In this document: piece by piece, positions 33,673 through 42,288 of the stretch
How the letters are laid out: the number at the start of each line of letters is the position of its first letter
Numbering within the stretch: the first letter of the stretch is position 1
Assembly (NCBI GenBank): GCA_019683695.1
Contig: JADGHX010000018.1
Span: 1 to 44,879 of the forward strand
Source of the DNA: Steroidobacteraceae bacterium
GTDB taxonomy: Bacteria; Pseudomonadota; Gammaproteobacteria; Steroidobacterales; Steroidobacteraceae
Reading direction: 5' to 3'
Length of the DNA stretch: 44,879 bases
Made by a program: the position numbers and the translations under genes
Notes under the pieces: model-generated
What the model was told of the DNA's origin: nothing
Database searches by the model: none
Seen by the model: only the letters and a program-made list of their open reading frames with translations

Positions 33673-34294
33673 AGAAGGCCTCAGCGTGACCGCTCGGCGA
33701 GTTGCATTCGATGCCGCGGATTCGCAGCATCGCCCTGAAGGTATCTTCGGTGAACCACCTCTTCGCACGCTGCGTGCCGAAATGACGCATCAGGTGCGAC
33801 ACCTTGCGGCGGACGTTGGCCGGGGACACCGGAACGAACACGTTGGGCGAGCCGAGCCCGCCGTCGTACTTGACGATCTCGTACTCCAAGATCAGGTGAT
33901 CCCGGAACGTGTTCCACGTGAGCTCGGAGGCGACGCGGTGATCCTGGTGAAGGTCGTCGCGGTAGTGGGTGAAGATCACATCCGGCCGCGGCGCACTCTT
34001 CAACGATTCGAAGAACTCCTTGATCTGTGCATACTGGCTCGGGAAGTAGCCGTCTGGGAACTTCGCCACGCGCACGTCCGCGCGCTTCGCCGCGCGAAGA
34101 AGACTGCGCGCACTCTTGCGCGCCTCCTGCTCGCGGGCGCCGAGCCCGCACAGAACGACCCAGGTCACCTCACTGCCAGGATAGCGCTGCAGCAGCTCGA
34201 GCACAGCGCCGCCACACCCGATCTCGATATCGTCTGAATGCGCGCCGACGCAGAGCAACTGCAATCGTTCGAGGTCCGGCCGTAGTGTCAGCAC
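33650..34294 (-). CDS. PIG-L/LmbE-family deacetylase
   Basis: A 214-residue metal-dependent amidohydrolase. The zinc motif is AHSDDIE (18-24; usually AHPDDE) and HQDH at 116-119. Family members remove N-acetyl groups from GlcNAc-type sugars or related conjugates. The start is a GTG with GGAGG 10 bases upstream, four bases after the RfbF-like gene. In the cassette it may deacetylate an N-acylated sugar intermediate. The true substrate is unknown. Confidence 0.83.
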   Translation of the reverse strand: MLTLRPDLERLQLLCVGAHSDDIEIGCGGAVLELLQRYPGSEVTWVVLCGLGAREQEARKSARSLLRAAKRADVRVAKFPDGYFPSQYAQIKEFFESLKSAPRPDVIFTHYRDDLHQDHRVASELTWNTFRDHLILEYEIVKYDGGLGSPNVFVPVSPANVRRKVSHLMRHFGTQRAKRWFTEDTFRAMLRIRGIECNSPSGHAEAFYVRKVVL

Positions 34295-34298
34295 CGGG

Positions 34299-35075
34299 TC
34301 ACTTCCTCCAGATCATCCACGGGCAATTGCCGGCAGCCTCCATGCGGTCGTAGGTGATCTTGTCCTTCAGGGTGTCCATGGACTGCCAGAAACCGGGGTA
34401 GCGATAGGTTGCGAGCAGGCGCTTGTTGATCAGCCGCTGGAAGGGCTGCTGCACGAGCTCGTCGCCCTCCTCAATGTAATCGAAGATGTCCCGGCGGAGC
34501 ACGAAGAAGCCGCCGTTGATCCAGAGATCGCCTTCCTGCATTGCGCCGATGGCGGAGACGAGCCCGTCGGAGCCCGTGCGCACGGTGTGGAAGCTGTGGC
34601 TGCTGCGCACCGATACAAAGCTCGCGACCACGTTGCGCCGGTAGAAATCCGCGATCAGCTCATCGAGCGGCAGGTCGGAGAGGCCATCCGCATAGTTCGC
34701 GAGGAACACCTCTTCGTTCTCGATGTACTTCTTCACGCGCAGCAGGCGCTGGCCGATGTTGCTGTGAAGCCCCGTGTCCACGAATGTGATGCGCCAGTCA
34801 TCGAGGTCGCGGCTCGCGAGCTCGATCTTGCCGGTGCCGGCGAGCAGCGTGAAATCGTTGGTCATCTCCTCGCGGTAGTTGAGGAAATACTCGCGGATCA
34901 TGTCGCCGCGATAGCCGAGGCACAGGATGAAGTCCTTGTGACCGTAATGCGCGTAGTAGCGCATGAGGTGCCACAGGATCGGCCGATAGCCGATGCTCAC
35001 GAGGGGCTTGGGGATGGTGTCCGAATGCTCGCGCAGCCGCGTGCCCAGCCCACCACAGAAAAGTACGACTTTCAT
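34299..35075 (-). CDS. rfbF: Glucose-1-phosphate cytidylyltransferase-like nucleotidyltransferase
   Basis: A 258-residue sugar nucleotidyltransferase most like RfbF, which makes CDP-glucose from CTP and glucose-1-phosphate. It has the signature GGLGTRLREHSDTIPKPL at about 8-25 and ILWHLMRYYAHYG. The central NGGFFVL and the C-terminal GFWQSMDTLKDK are also RfbF-like. The ATG at 35075 overlaps the DUF4910 stop as ATGA; a longer open frame to 35504 is not supported. CDP is the inferred carrier; other nucleotides cannot be ruled out. No RfbG-type 4,6-dehydratase is recognised nearby. Confidence 0.82.
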   Translation of the reverse strand: MKVVLFCGGLGTRLREHSDTIPKPLVSIGYRPILWHLMRYYAHYGHKDFILCLGYRGDMIREYFLNYREEMTNDFTLLAGTGKIELASRDLDDWRITFVDTGLHSNIGQRLLRVKKYIENEEVFLANYADGLSDLPLDELIADFYRRNVVASFVSVRSSHSFHTVRTGSDGLVSAIGAMQEGDLWINGGFFVLRRDIFDYIEEGDELVQQPFQRLINKRLLATYRYPGFWQSMDTLKDKITYDRMEAAGNCPWMIWRK

Positions 35076-36445
35076 GACACTACCCCACTCCTTGCGTCCG
35101 GCTCCTGCCGGCGCAACAGACCCACTTGCGCCAGCGCATCCGCGGCGCTGGCGACGATATCGAACGGCAGCCCGGCGCGACGCGCGATCGCGAGCAGGCT
35201 GCTGGAACCATCGGACTGATTCAGCACCCAGAGCAATGCGTGCTCGAACTCTCCCGGATGCGTCCCACCGGTCAGGCGAAACAACCCCCGCTTGCCAAGC
35301 CGGGGCTCGCACTTGGGATTGAGATTGAGGTACGTGGCGTCCCGATCCGCGATCCGCAGCATCGAGGCCGCCGCGAACAGCGACTCCGCCAAGGCGTCCT
35401 TGTCGATGAGGGAGAAGTCGTCCGCCGAGCTGTGATACTCCGAATACTCGTTGTTCGGTGTGCGCGTCAGGCGACCGACCGGCAGGTTGAATCCTGGCGA
35501 GCACAGCTGGCGCTCATCGTAACCGTATGGGGAGAAATCCACCATACGCGCACGAGCGCCGAAATCCTTGAGCACAAAGGCGGCGATCTGGTCGATCGCG
35601 GCATCTCCCCGCCGACTGCGCTTGTAGGTAATCGGGCCGCGGTCGCCCGCGAGCCCCAGCACCAGACCGTGACGCACACGCCCCACATGCGCTTCGTTGC
35701 GGGCGAGCCACGTTATCGACCCGATGGTGCCCGGCGCAAACACGAAGCGATATGTGAGCCGCGGCCTGGAGGCACAAAACTGCGCGGCGAGCTCGGTGGC
35801 GAGCGCGATACCCGTCAGGTTGTCATTGCACAGGGACGGATGGCAGACGTGGGTGAACAGCAGCACCTCATCGTCCACCTCCCCTTCGATGACGCACTCG
35901 CCGTACGTGAGGCTTCCCGGCTTGAGCTCACTGTCGATGCGCACGCGATAGCGCCCGGGGCGCAGCGATTCGATCTGGCGGTGTGGCAAACAGAAGCCCC
36001 AGTTCTCGCGGTAGTAGCTTGTCCGGTACGGAATCCAGTCCGGGTGGTCGGGCAGGGAATACAGGTGCGGCCGCAGCTCCTCGAGCGACATCGTCGCATC
36101 CACCGGGACGCTGTAACTCATGAGGTGCAGCGTGTGGTTGCGCAGGTCAACGATGCGCGTGGCTGCTTCATCCTCGATCCAGGCTTCGCGCACGGTCCAC
36201 TCGTTCGGCACTTCCCAGTCGAACACCGGCGTGCCGGAGGGCACTTCGGTCAGCTGCAGCGGAATGCGCTCACCGATGACTGCGAGCGTCGCGCGCGTGC
36301 CGGCTCCAGTGATGCTGCGACAGATGGGATACAGGCGTTCCATGAGCCGCCACGCATCGTCCATGCGCGCACGACACAGGTCGAACGTGGCGAGGGAATC
36401 GAGAATGGCAGCAGCCACGAACGGACCCCGCTCCGAGCCGGTCAC
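35072..36445 (-). CDS. DUF4910 protein (aminopeptidase-like M28 fold with C-terminal winged helix)
   Basis: A 457-residue protein of the DUF4910 family. The conserved N-terminal LYPICRSITGAGTRATL is at about 39-55. An M28 peptidase-like catalytic region contains FTHVCHPSLCNDNLTG and EYHSSADDFSLID, with His/Asp/Glu residues suited to bind zinc, and a winged-helix-like C-terminus follows (about 375-450). Members recur in polysaccharide loci next to cytidylyltransferases and PIG-L deacetylases, but no reaction is established to my knowledge. A hydrolytic or deacylating step on a sugar intermediate is a guess. The GTG start overlaps the RfbC-like stop as GTGA; the ATG at 36364 matches the usual family N-terminus better and may be the true start. 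Confidence 0.78.
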   Translation of the reverse strand: MTGSERGPFVAAAILDSLATFDLCRARMDDAWRLMERLYPICRSITGAGTRATLAVIGERIPLQLTEVPSGTPVFDWEVPNEWTVREAWIEDEAATRIVDLRNHTLHLMSYSVPVDATMSLEELRPHLYSLPDHPDWIPYRTSYYRENWGFCLPHRQIESLRPGRYRVRIDSELKPGSLTYGECVIEGEVDDEVLLFTHVCHPSLCNDNLTGIALATELAAQFCASRPRLTYRFVFAPGTIGSITWLARNEAHVGRVRHGLVLGLAGDRGPITYKRSRRGDAAIDQIAAFVLKDFGARARMVDFSPYGYDERQLCSPGFNLPVGRLTRTPNNEYSEYHSSADDFSLIDKDALAESLFAAASMLRIADRDATYLNLNPKCEPRLGKRGLFRLTGGTHPGEFEHALLWVLNQSDGSSSLLAIARRAGLPFDIVASAADALAQVGLLRRQEPDARSGVVS

Positions 36446-37023
36446 GACGAACGCGCGGCGCTCGCCGCGCGGTAAGCGCGCTCATGAGCCTCGCGATCGA
36501 AGTTGGGATAGTTCCGGTCCCGATCGTTCATCACGAGCTCGCCCCCGAGCGGCCAGCGAATGCCGAACGCGGGATCGTTCCAGCGCGCACCGATCGCAAG
36601 CTCCGGCGCGTGGAAATCCGTCATCTGGTAGAAGACCTCCGTGTCGTCTTCAAGCGTCTGGAAGCCGTGCAGCATGCCGGGTGGCACGTACAGGGCGTCG
36701 TGTCTTTCCGCGGCAAGCTCCGCGCCGAAGTGATGCAGGTACGTGGGGGAATCCGGGCGCGCATCCACGATCACGTCGTAGATGCGACCCTTCACGCACG
36801 AGACGAGCTTGCCCTCCTGCGAGGGCGGCAGCTGCATGTGCATGCCGCGCACGGTCCCTTTGCGCAGGTTGCGCGAGAGACTCGCCTGGACGATGCGGGA
36901 CGGCAAACCCTGCTGCTCGAACTGCCGGGCGCACCACAGGCGCGTGAAGTAGCCGCGCTCATCCGGATGCGGCTCGATCTCAACCAGCCATGCACCCTTC
37001 AGCGGAGTCTCCCGGAATCGCAT
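36442..37023 (-). CDS. rfbC: dTDP-4-dehydrorhamnose 3,5-epimerase-like cupin
   Basis: A 193-residue RmlC-family protein. The catalytic His is H62 in RGMHMQ (typically RGLHxQ) and the partner Tyr is Y132 in VFYQMTDF. The cupin strand VPPGMLHGFQTL is clear. The segment usually reading TDYY is TDFHAP here, so full 3,5-epimerase activity is doubtful and a 3- or 5-only epimerase is possible. It lies one base after the SDR gene and overlaps the DUF4910 gene. In this cassette it probably acts on a 4-keto sugar nucleotide other than dTDP-rhamnose precursor. Confidence 0.82.
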   Translation of the reverse strand: MRFRETPLKGAWLVEIEPHPDERGYFTRLWCARQFEQQGLPSRIVQASLSRNLRKGTVRGMHMQLPPSQEGKLVSCVKGRIYDVIVDARPDSPTYLHHFGAELAAERHDALYVPPGMLHGFQTLEDDTEVFYQMTDFHAPELAIGARWNDPAFGIRWPLGGELVMNDRDRNYPNFDREAHERAYRAASAARSS

Positions 37024-37024
37024 G

Positions 37025-38056
37025 TCATTTCCAGAAGAAGTGCGAGTCGATTTGCCCCGTGCTCTGCAGGTACTTCAGCTGCTTAAGACGCGTGAACGCG
37101 CGGAACTGGTAGATCTCGGGGGACATCTGGATGCGCTCGAAGAGCTCGCGCAGCTGGCGCGCGCCGTCCGCCGCGGTGTACCGGCACTTGAAGCCCGGCA
37201 ACTCGTTGGCGATGCGATCGAAGCTCACGCGATAGCTGCGGTTGTCCCCGCCAGACGGACCGGTGGTCACTTCGCAGCCCGGGAAATGAGAGGCCACGAT
37301 CTCCGCGATTTCCCGCACGCGGTAGTTCTCGAGATTCTGGCCGACGTTGAACACCTTGCCGCGCACGGCATCCTCGGGCGCGATGAGCGCGCGATAGATC
37401 GCCTCGCAGATGTCTTCCACATGAACGAGCGGGCGCCAGGGGCTGCCGTCGCTTACCATGGCGATCTTGCGGGTCGTCCACGCGAGCGCAGAGAGGTCGT
37501 TGAGCACGATGTCGAAGCGCATGCGCGGCGAAGGGCCGTAGGCAGTGGCGTTCCGCAGGAACACCGGCGCGAAGTCCGCACCGGCCATCGCCCCTACGTC
37601 GCGTTCCACGAGGGTCTTGCATACCGCGTAGGCGGTCTGCGGATTCACCTTCGCCATTTCGTCGAGGAACTCGCCGGTGCCCGCGCCATACACGCTGCAC
37701 GAGGACGTGTAGACAAACCGCCGGATGCCGACCTCGCGCGCCAGCTTCGCCAAGTTCACCGACGCCTTGTGGTTAATCTCGTAGGTGACCTCAGGATTGT
37801 TCTGTCCCAGCGGGTCGTTCGACAGCTCCGCCAGATGCGCCACCGCTTCGCACCCGGCCAGATCTTCCGCGGTGACGTGGCGCAGGTCCTTGTTGATGGT
37901 GAAGGGCGTCCTGCAGAGCTTGCGGTTGTCGCTGTAGAGCCAGCCGTCTCGATAATAGCCCGTGTCGTAGCCGACGACGTCGATGCCTCTTTCCATGAGG
38001 TACGGCGCCAGGACGGCGCCAATGTATCCATTAACACCCGTAACGAAAACTCTCAT
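37025..38056 (-). CDS. Extended SDR, NAD-dependent sugar epimerase/dehydratase
   Basis: A 343-residue extended short-chain dehydrogenase. The NAD-binding motif is TGVNGYIG (6-13), the conserved SSCSVYG is at 118-124, and the catalytic Tyr143 and Lys147 are in AYAVCK. The middle NATAYGPSPRMRFD and the VHVEDICEAI segment fit nucleotide-sugar epimerases/dehydratases found beside RmlC-like and C-methyltransferase genes. It may supply the 4-keto intermediate that the cassette needs, as no other dehydratase is present. It is the first intact gene of the cassette, with a decayed methyltransferase gene just upstream. Confidence 0.84.
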   Translation of the reverse strand: MRVFVTGVNGYIGAVLAPYLMERGIDVVGYDTGYYRDGWLYSDNRKLCRTPFTINKDLRHVTAEDLAGCEAVAHLAELSNDPLGQNNPEVTYEINHKASVNLAKLAREVGIRRFVYTSSCSVYGAGTGEFLDEMAKVNPQTAYAVCKTLVERDVGAMAGADFAPVFLRNATAYGPSPRMRFDIVLNDLSALAWTTRKIAMVSDGSPWRPLVHVEDICEAIYRALIAPEDAVRGKVFNVGQNLENYRVREIAEIVASHFPGCEVTTGPSGGDNRSYRVSFDRIANELPGFKCRYTAADGARQLRELFERIQMSPEIYQFRAFTRLKQLKYLQSTGQIDSHFFWK

Positions 38057-38248
38057 TCAGACGCTCCGCTGCTGGTCTTGGGCAGCCTTCGAATTCTGTG
38101 TGAACCGGCGATCCCCGGCGTGGAATTTTAACGTCCGGGCCGCAGGAAATCCTTGAACTGATCGATGGTCTGCCCCCGGTGGCGCGCCCCGACGGACGGG
38201 CGGCACAGCACCGGCGTCTGCGGAAACGACAGCGCGACTGCGGGTTCT

Positions 38249-39054
38249 TCAACGTCGTTGCCCAACGATCTCGGGCTCGCGCCCCACGAGCAACCGCTCG
38301 TAGCTCGTAGAGGGAGAACTGGACGCCTTGCCGAATACCTTGTGCAGGGGCACGGTGACCCATCGGCTGTTCATGGCTTCAGGATGCCCCGGTCCCCGCC
38401 CGGGAAGATCGAGGTCACTTGCAGGATGCGCAAATCGCGGCGCAGAAGTTTTTTCGCAGCTTCGAGCTTCATCCGAAGCGCGAAGGTCCGCTGCGTACGG
38501 GCCCTCGCTTGCGACGCTGAGCTGCACACGAACGGATTCTGGATCCCGGAACGAACAGGCCCCCGGGCGCAAGGACGGAAGCCACCCGACCGATGAACTT
38601 CGCGTGGCTCGGCACGTGCGCGATCACATCGGCCGAGGCGATGAATCCGAAGACGCGGACCGTCGAGCGGCATCGAGTCGAAGTCGCCGCCCGGGAATGG
38701 CACCGGGGCATACTTCTCGCTCGCGAACGCAGTAGACTGCGCCGAAAGATCCACGCTGGTCACCTGGCCGAACGCGCTCAGCTCGCCCGACTGCCAGCCG
38801 GTCGCGTAACCGACTGACCGACTTCAAGCATCGATAGCGGCTTGGTGCACCGCCGCACCTGTTTGCATCGCCATGTGCCGCAGGCGCTGCATGAGCAGCT
38901 CGAGCGGGTCTGCCGTGGACGCGATTCCACTCGTCCAGAACCGGCACTGCGAATCGGTGCCGGGAGTCGTGTCTGGCACTGGGTCCCCGCTCAAGGGGAC
39001 TTGGGGGGCCGCGTGTTCAGCGGCTCCGACGCGACGATGGGTCCTGAATTCCAC
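38249..39054 (-). pseudogene. Decayed class I methyltransferase with several frameshifts
   Basis: Pieces of one methyltransferase are found in order across all three minus-strand frames. The N-terminal WTSGIASTADPLELLMQRL segment reads in one frame. LEVGQSV (motif I start, near 38829) is in a second frame. GYATGWQSGELSAFGQV continues in the first, VIAHVPSHAKFIGRV and APGGLFV return to the second, LQVTSIFPGGDRGILK is again in the first, and MNSRWVTVPLHKVFGKA ends in the third. At least five shifts are needed, so no full-length product can be made. It is co-oriented with and upstream of the sugar cassette and may be its lost first gene. Sequencing error is an unlikely but possible explanation. 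No other gene is seen in 38057-39131. Confidence 0.72.
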
Positions 39055-39131
39055 GCGGTGGGGAACACGCGTCGCATATACTGAGGCCGAATTACTCGTG
39101 CACGGTTCGCGTGCAGCCGCGGCTGATTCCG

Positions 39132-40784
39132 ATGTCCACGCGCCCTCTTCGCCTCCCCTCGATCGTGCTGGTGCTTTCGCTGCTCGCCATGGCCCTGCTC
39201 GCCGCCTGCAACGGTGGCAAGCCGGACCCAGCTACCGCGCGCCCCGAACCTCCGGGTGCCGCGCCCGCAGCCGCCCTGACCTTGGAAGTCTCTTCACGCA
39301 CCGTGGCAGAGGGCAGCCCCGTAACGCTGACCTGGAATTCAACCGGTGCGGATACGTGCGCTGCATCCGGCGCCTGGGCCGGCTCCCGCCCGGCAAGCGG
39401 CACGGAAACGACGGAGCCGTTGATGGCCACCTCGAGATTCGATCTCGCGTGCCAAGGCGCGGGCGGCGCGATCCGGTCGGCGGTCACGGTCGATGTGCTT
39501 CCCCGAGCGGCAATGACGCGATTCCCACTGCGGATGGGGGATCGATACCTGGTCGATGCGAACGGCCAGCCCTTCTTCATCCACGGCGATGCGGCCTGGT
39601 CGCTGCTCGTGCAGCTCGATCCGGAAGGCGTCGAAACCTATCTCAGCGATCGGCGGGCGCGCGGTTTCAACACGCTGCTCGTGAACCTGATCGAGCACCG
39701 CTTCTCGAAACAGGCACCGGCCAACGTCTTCGGGCAACCGCCCTTCCTGAAGGCCGGCGATTTCTCCACGCCGAACGACGAATACTTCGCCTATGCGGAT
39801 CGCGTGCTCGCGCGAGCCGAGGAGCTCGGGTTCGCCGTGCTGCTCGTGCCCGCCTATCTCGGATACGACGGCGGCGAAGAGGGCTGGTACCGAGAGCTGC
39901 TCGCGAACAGTGATGAAGCCCTGGAAGGCTACGGCCGCTACGTCGCTACCCGCCTGCGCAACCGGCGCAACATCATCTGGACCTACGGCGGAGACTACGA
40001 TCCGCCCGAGAAGCGGACCGTGCTTTCGATTGTGCGCGGCATCCGAACCATTCAGCCGGACTCGATCGGCACTGCGCACAATGCGCCATTCACCTCTCCC
40101 GCCGCGTTCTGGAGCGGCGAGCCGTGGCTCACGCTCAACAGCGTCTACACGACCGAGCCCGTGTGGGACGCTGCGCTGAGCGAATATCAGCGGCGCGATG
40201 CGAAACCGTTCTTCTTCATTGAAGGCGTCTATGAAAACGAACGCGGCGCGCCGCTTAAACGCGTTCGCACCCAGGCCTGGCACGCGCTGCTGGCCGGTGC
40301 CGTCGGCCACGTGTTTGGCAACAGCCCCATCTGGCACTTCAGTGCACCGACAGCGTCCTTCAAGCAATCTGTGTCGTGGCGCGAAGCCCTGGGCCAGCCC
40401 GGCTCGATCAGCATGATGCATTTGCTGGATGTGTTCCGGAGCGTCCGCTGGTGGACGCTCGAACCGGATGCTGCCAATGAATTCCTGATCGGCGGAATGG
40501 GCTCGGGAGACCAGCGTGCCGTGGCCGCCGTGGCGAACGATGGCTCGGTCGCACTCGCCTACCTGCCGGAACCGCGAACGATCCAGGTGGATCTGCGCCG
40601 TCTTGCAGGCCCCACGGTCACGGCCACCTGGATCGAGGCTGCCACCGGTGTGCGCACTGCGGCGGCGGGCTCACCCTTCCCCGCCGATGCCCTGCAATCG
40701 CTCACGCCGCCGCAGGGCGCCTCCGGGCAGCAGAGCCCCAACTGGGTGCTTCTGCTCGAAAGCGCGGCCGCGGCTCGAATGTGA
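39132..40784 (+). CDS. DUF4038/apiosidase-like (GH140-type) lipoprotein
   Basis: A 550-residue exported glycoside hydrolase-like protein. The signal peptide ends in the lipobox LLAAC (22-26). A short beta domain (about 48-125) precedes a TIM-barrel DUF4038 domain starting near FFIHGDAAWSLL, with the conserved RGFNTLLVN, IIWTYGGDYDPP and FFFIEGVYEN segments that hold candidate acidic catalytic residues. A C-terminal collagen-binding-like beta domain follows. Characterised relatives remove apiose, a branched sugar. The ATG at 39132 starts the signal peptide; the GTG at 39111 is less likely. It probably acts on the locus's own EPS at the cell surface. Confidence 0.8.
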   Translation: MSTRPLRLPSIVLVLSLLAMALLAACNGGKPDPATARPEPPGAAPAAALTLEVSSRTVAEGSPVTLTWNSTGADTCAASGAWAGSRPASGTETTEPLMATSRFDLACQGAGGAIRSAVTVDVLPRAAMTRFPLRMGDRYLVDANGQPFFIHGDAAWSLLVQLDPEGVETYLSDRRARGFNTLLVNLIEHRFSKQAPANVFGQPPFLKAGDFSTPNDEYFAYADRVLARAEELGFAVLLVPAYLGYDGGEEGWYRELLANSDEALEGYGRYVATRLRNRRNIIWTYGGDYDPPEKRTVLSIVRGIRTIQPDSIGTAHNAPFTSPAAFWSGEPWLTLNSVYTTEPVWDAALSEYQRRDAKPFFFIEGVYENERGAPLKRVRTQAWHALLAGAVGHVFGNSPIWHFSAPTASFKQSVSWREALGQPGSISMMHLLDVFRSVRWWTLEPDAANEFLIGGMGSGDQRAVAAVANDGSVALAYLPEPRTIQVDLRRLAGPTVTATWIEAATGVRTAAAGSPFPADALQSLTPPQGASGQQSPNWVLLLESAAAARM

Positions 40785-40797
40785 CGCAGCTATCGAT

Positions 40798-40819
40798 CTG
40801 ACACCGGCCGTGGTGTCAG
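40798..40819. terminator. Stem-loop terminator candidate
   Basis: A perfect 8-bp inverted repeat CTGACACC/GGTGTCAG around a 6-base loop. It starts 14 bases after the DUF4038 stop. There is no T-tract, but the position fits transcription termination before the C-methyltransferase gene. Confidence 0.55.
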
Positions 40820-40896
40820 AATCTGCGCGGCGGCCCGGCCTCGCCGCGGCCGCGACCTCCACTAGAACTTCTCACCACCAGAACAGGTTGTTCCGC

Positions 40897-42171
40897 ATGT
40901 CCACGCCGCTGTCCGCGACGCAGCAGCCCGCCCCGGGTCATTCCCCCAAGTGCCGCTTCTGCAGCGCGCCTCTCAGTCATGTGTTCGTCGACCTGGGCAT
41001 GTCGCCGCCGTGTCAGAACCACATCACGCCCGAACGGCTGAACTACATGGAGGCGTTCTATCCGCTGCGCGCCTACGTGTGCGAGAAGTGCATGCTGGTG
41101 CAGCTCGAGGAGTTCGTGGCGCCGGATGACATCTTCAGCGAGTACGCCTACTTCTCCTCGTACTCCGACAGCTGGGTGGCCCACGCGAAGCGCTACACTG
41201 AGGAGGTGTCGGCGCGCTTCGGCATCGGAACCCAGAGCAAGGTGATAGAGATCGCGAGCAACGACGGTTACCTGCTGCAGCACTTCGTGGCGCGCGGGGT
41301 TCCCGTGCTCGGCATCGAGCCTGCCGCGAACGTGGCGAAGGTCGCCATGGAGAAGGGCATTCCGACCGAGGTGCGCTTCTTCGGCCGCGAGACCGCCCGA
41401 TACATCGCCGAAAAGCATGGTCGGCCGGATCTGCTCCTCGGCAACAACGTGCTCGCGCACGTGCCGGATCTCAACGACTTCGTCGCGGGCATGAAGATCC
41501 TGCTGAAGCCGGGCGGGCTCATCACAATGGAGTTCCCGCATCTGCATCAGCTCATGATGCACAACCAGTTCGACACCATCTATCACGAGCACTTCAGCTA
41601 CTTCTCGGTCATCACCGTGCAGCAGGTGTTCGCGGCGCACGGCCTGCGGCTGTTCGACGTGCAGGAGATCCCGACGCACGGCGGTTCGCTGCGCATCTTC
41701 GCGTGCCATGACGACGATGCGACCAAGCCGGTCACCGACAATGTGGGGGCCGTGCGCGACCGCGAAGTAGCCGCCGGGCTGGATAAGCTCGAAACCTATT
41801 TGCGCTTCGAAGAACAGGTGAAGGAAACCAAGCGCGAGATCCTGGACTTCCTCATCAAGGTGCGGCGCGCCGGAAAGACCGTGGTTGGCTACGGCGCGCC
41901 CGGCAAGGGAAACACGCTGCTCAACTATTGCGGCATTCGGCAAGACTTCATCGACTACACGGTCGACCGGAACCCCTACAAGCAGGGCAAGTACACCCCG
42001 GGCACGCGCATTCCGATCCTCGCGCCCGAAGAAATCCGGAAGACGAAGCCGGACTATCTCTTCCTGCTGCCCTGGAACCTGGCGGACGAGATCGTGCAGC
42101 AGTGTGCGTACATCCGCTCGTGGGGCGGCAAGTTCGTCGTGCCGATTCCGCGCATCCGCGTCATCGATTGA
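40897..42171 (+). CDS. Sugar C-methyltransferase (NovU/TcaB9-type)
   Basis: A 424-residue three-domain enzyme. The N-terminal zinc-binding domain has Cys19, Cys22, Cys62 and Cys65. The SAM domain has VIEIASNDGYLL (117-128) and LLKPGGLITMEFPH. The catalytic YHEHFSYFS at 229-237 supplies the Tyr/His/Glu residues known in C-3 methyltransferases of 4-keto-6-deoxy sugar nucleotides. The C-terminal domain has VVGYGAPGKGNTLL. It would create a methyl-branched sugar, using a keto intermediate that the SDR/RfbC-like cassette could provide. The ATG at 40897 begins the zinc domain; upstream open frame is not used. Confidence 0.88.
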   Translation: MSTPLSATQQPAPGHSPKCRFCSAPLSHVFVDLGMSPPCQNHITPERLNYMEAFYPLRAYVCEKCMLVQLEEFVAPDDIFSEYAYFSSYSDSWVAHAKRYTEEVSARFGIGTQSKVIEIASNDGYLLQHFVARGVPVLGIEPAANVAKVAMEKGIPTEVRFFGRETARYIAEKHGRPDLLLGNNVLAHVPDLNDFVAGMKILLKPGGLITMEFPHLHQLMMHNQFDTIYHEHFSYFSVITVQQVFAAHGLRLFDVQEIPTHGGSLRIFACHDDDATKPVTDNVGAVRDREVAAGLDKLETYLRFEEQVKETKREILDFLIKVRRAGKTVVGYGAPGKGNTLLNYCGIRQDFIDYTVDRNPYKQGKYTPGTRIPILAPEEIRKTKPDYLFLLPWNLADEIVQQCAYIRSWGGKFVVPIPRIRVID

Positions 42172-42264
42172 CCCAACCCGGCTGCCGACGAAGACGGAGC
42201 CCGGCGATGCGTTGGTTCGAGGATGAGCCATCCGTCACCGCGCAGACGGCTGACGATGCGTTGA

Positions 42265-42282
42265 CGCCTGGACAGCCAGGCG
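42265..42282. terminator. Bidirectional terminator hairpin
   Basis: A perfect 7-bp inverted repeat CGCCTGG/CCAGGCG with a 4-base loop. It lies in the 117-base gap between the convergent C-methyltransferase and GT2 genes. Confidence 0.6.
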
Positions 42283-42288
42283 GCCCGG

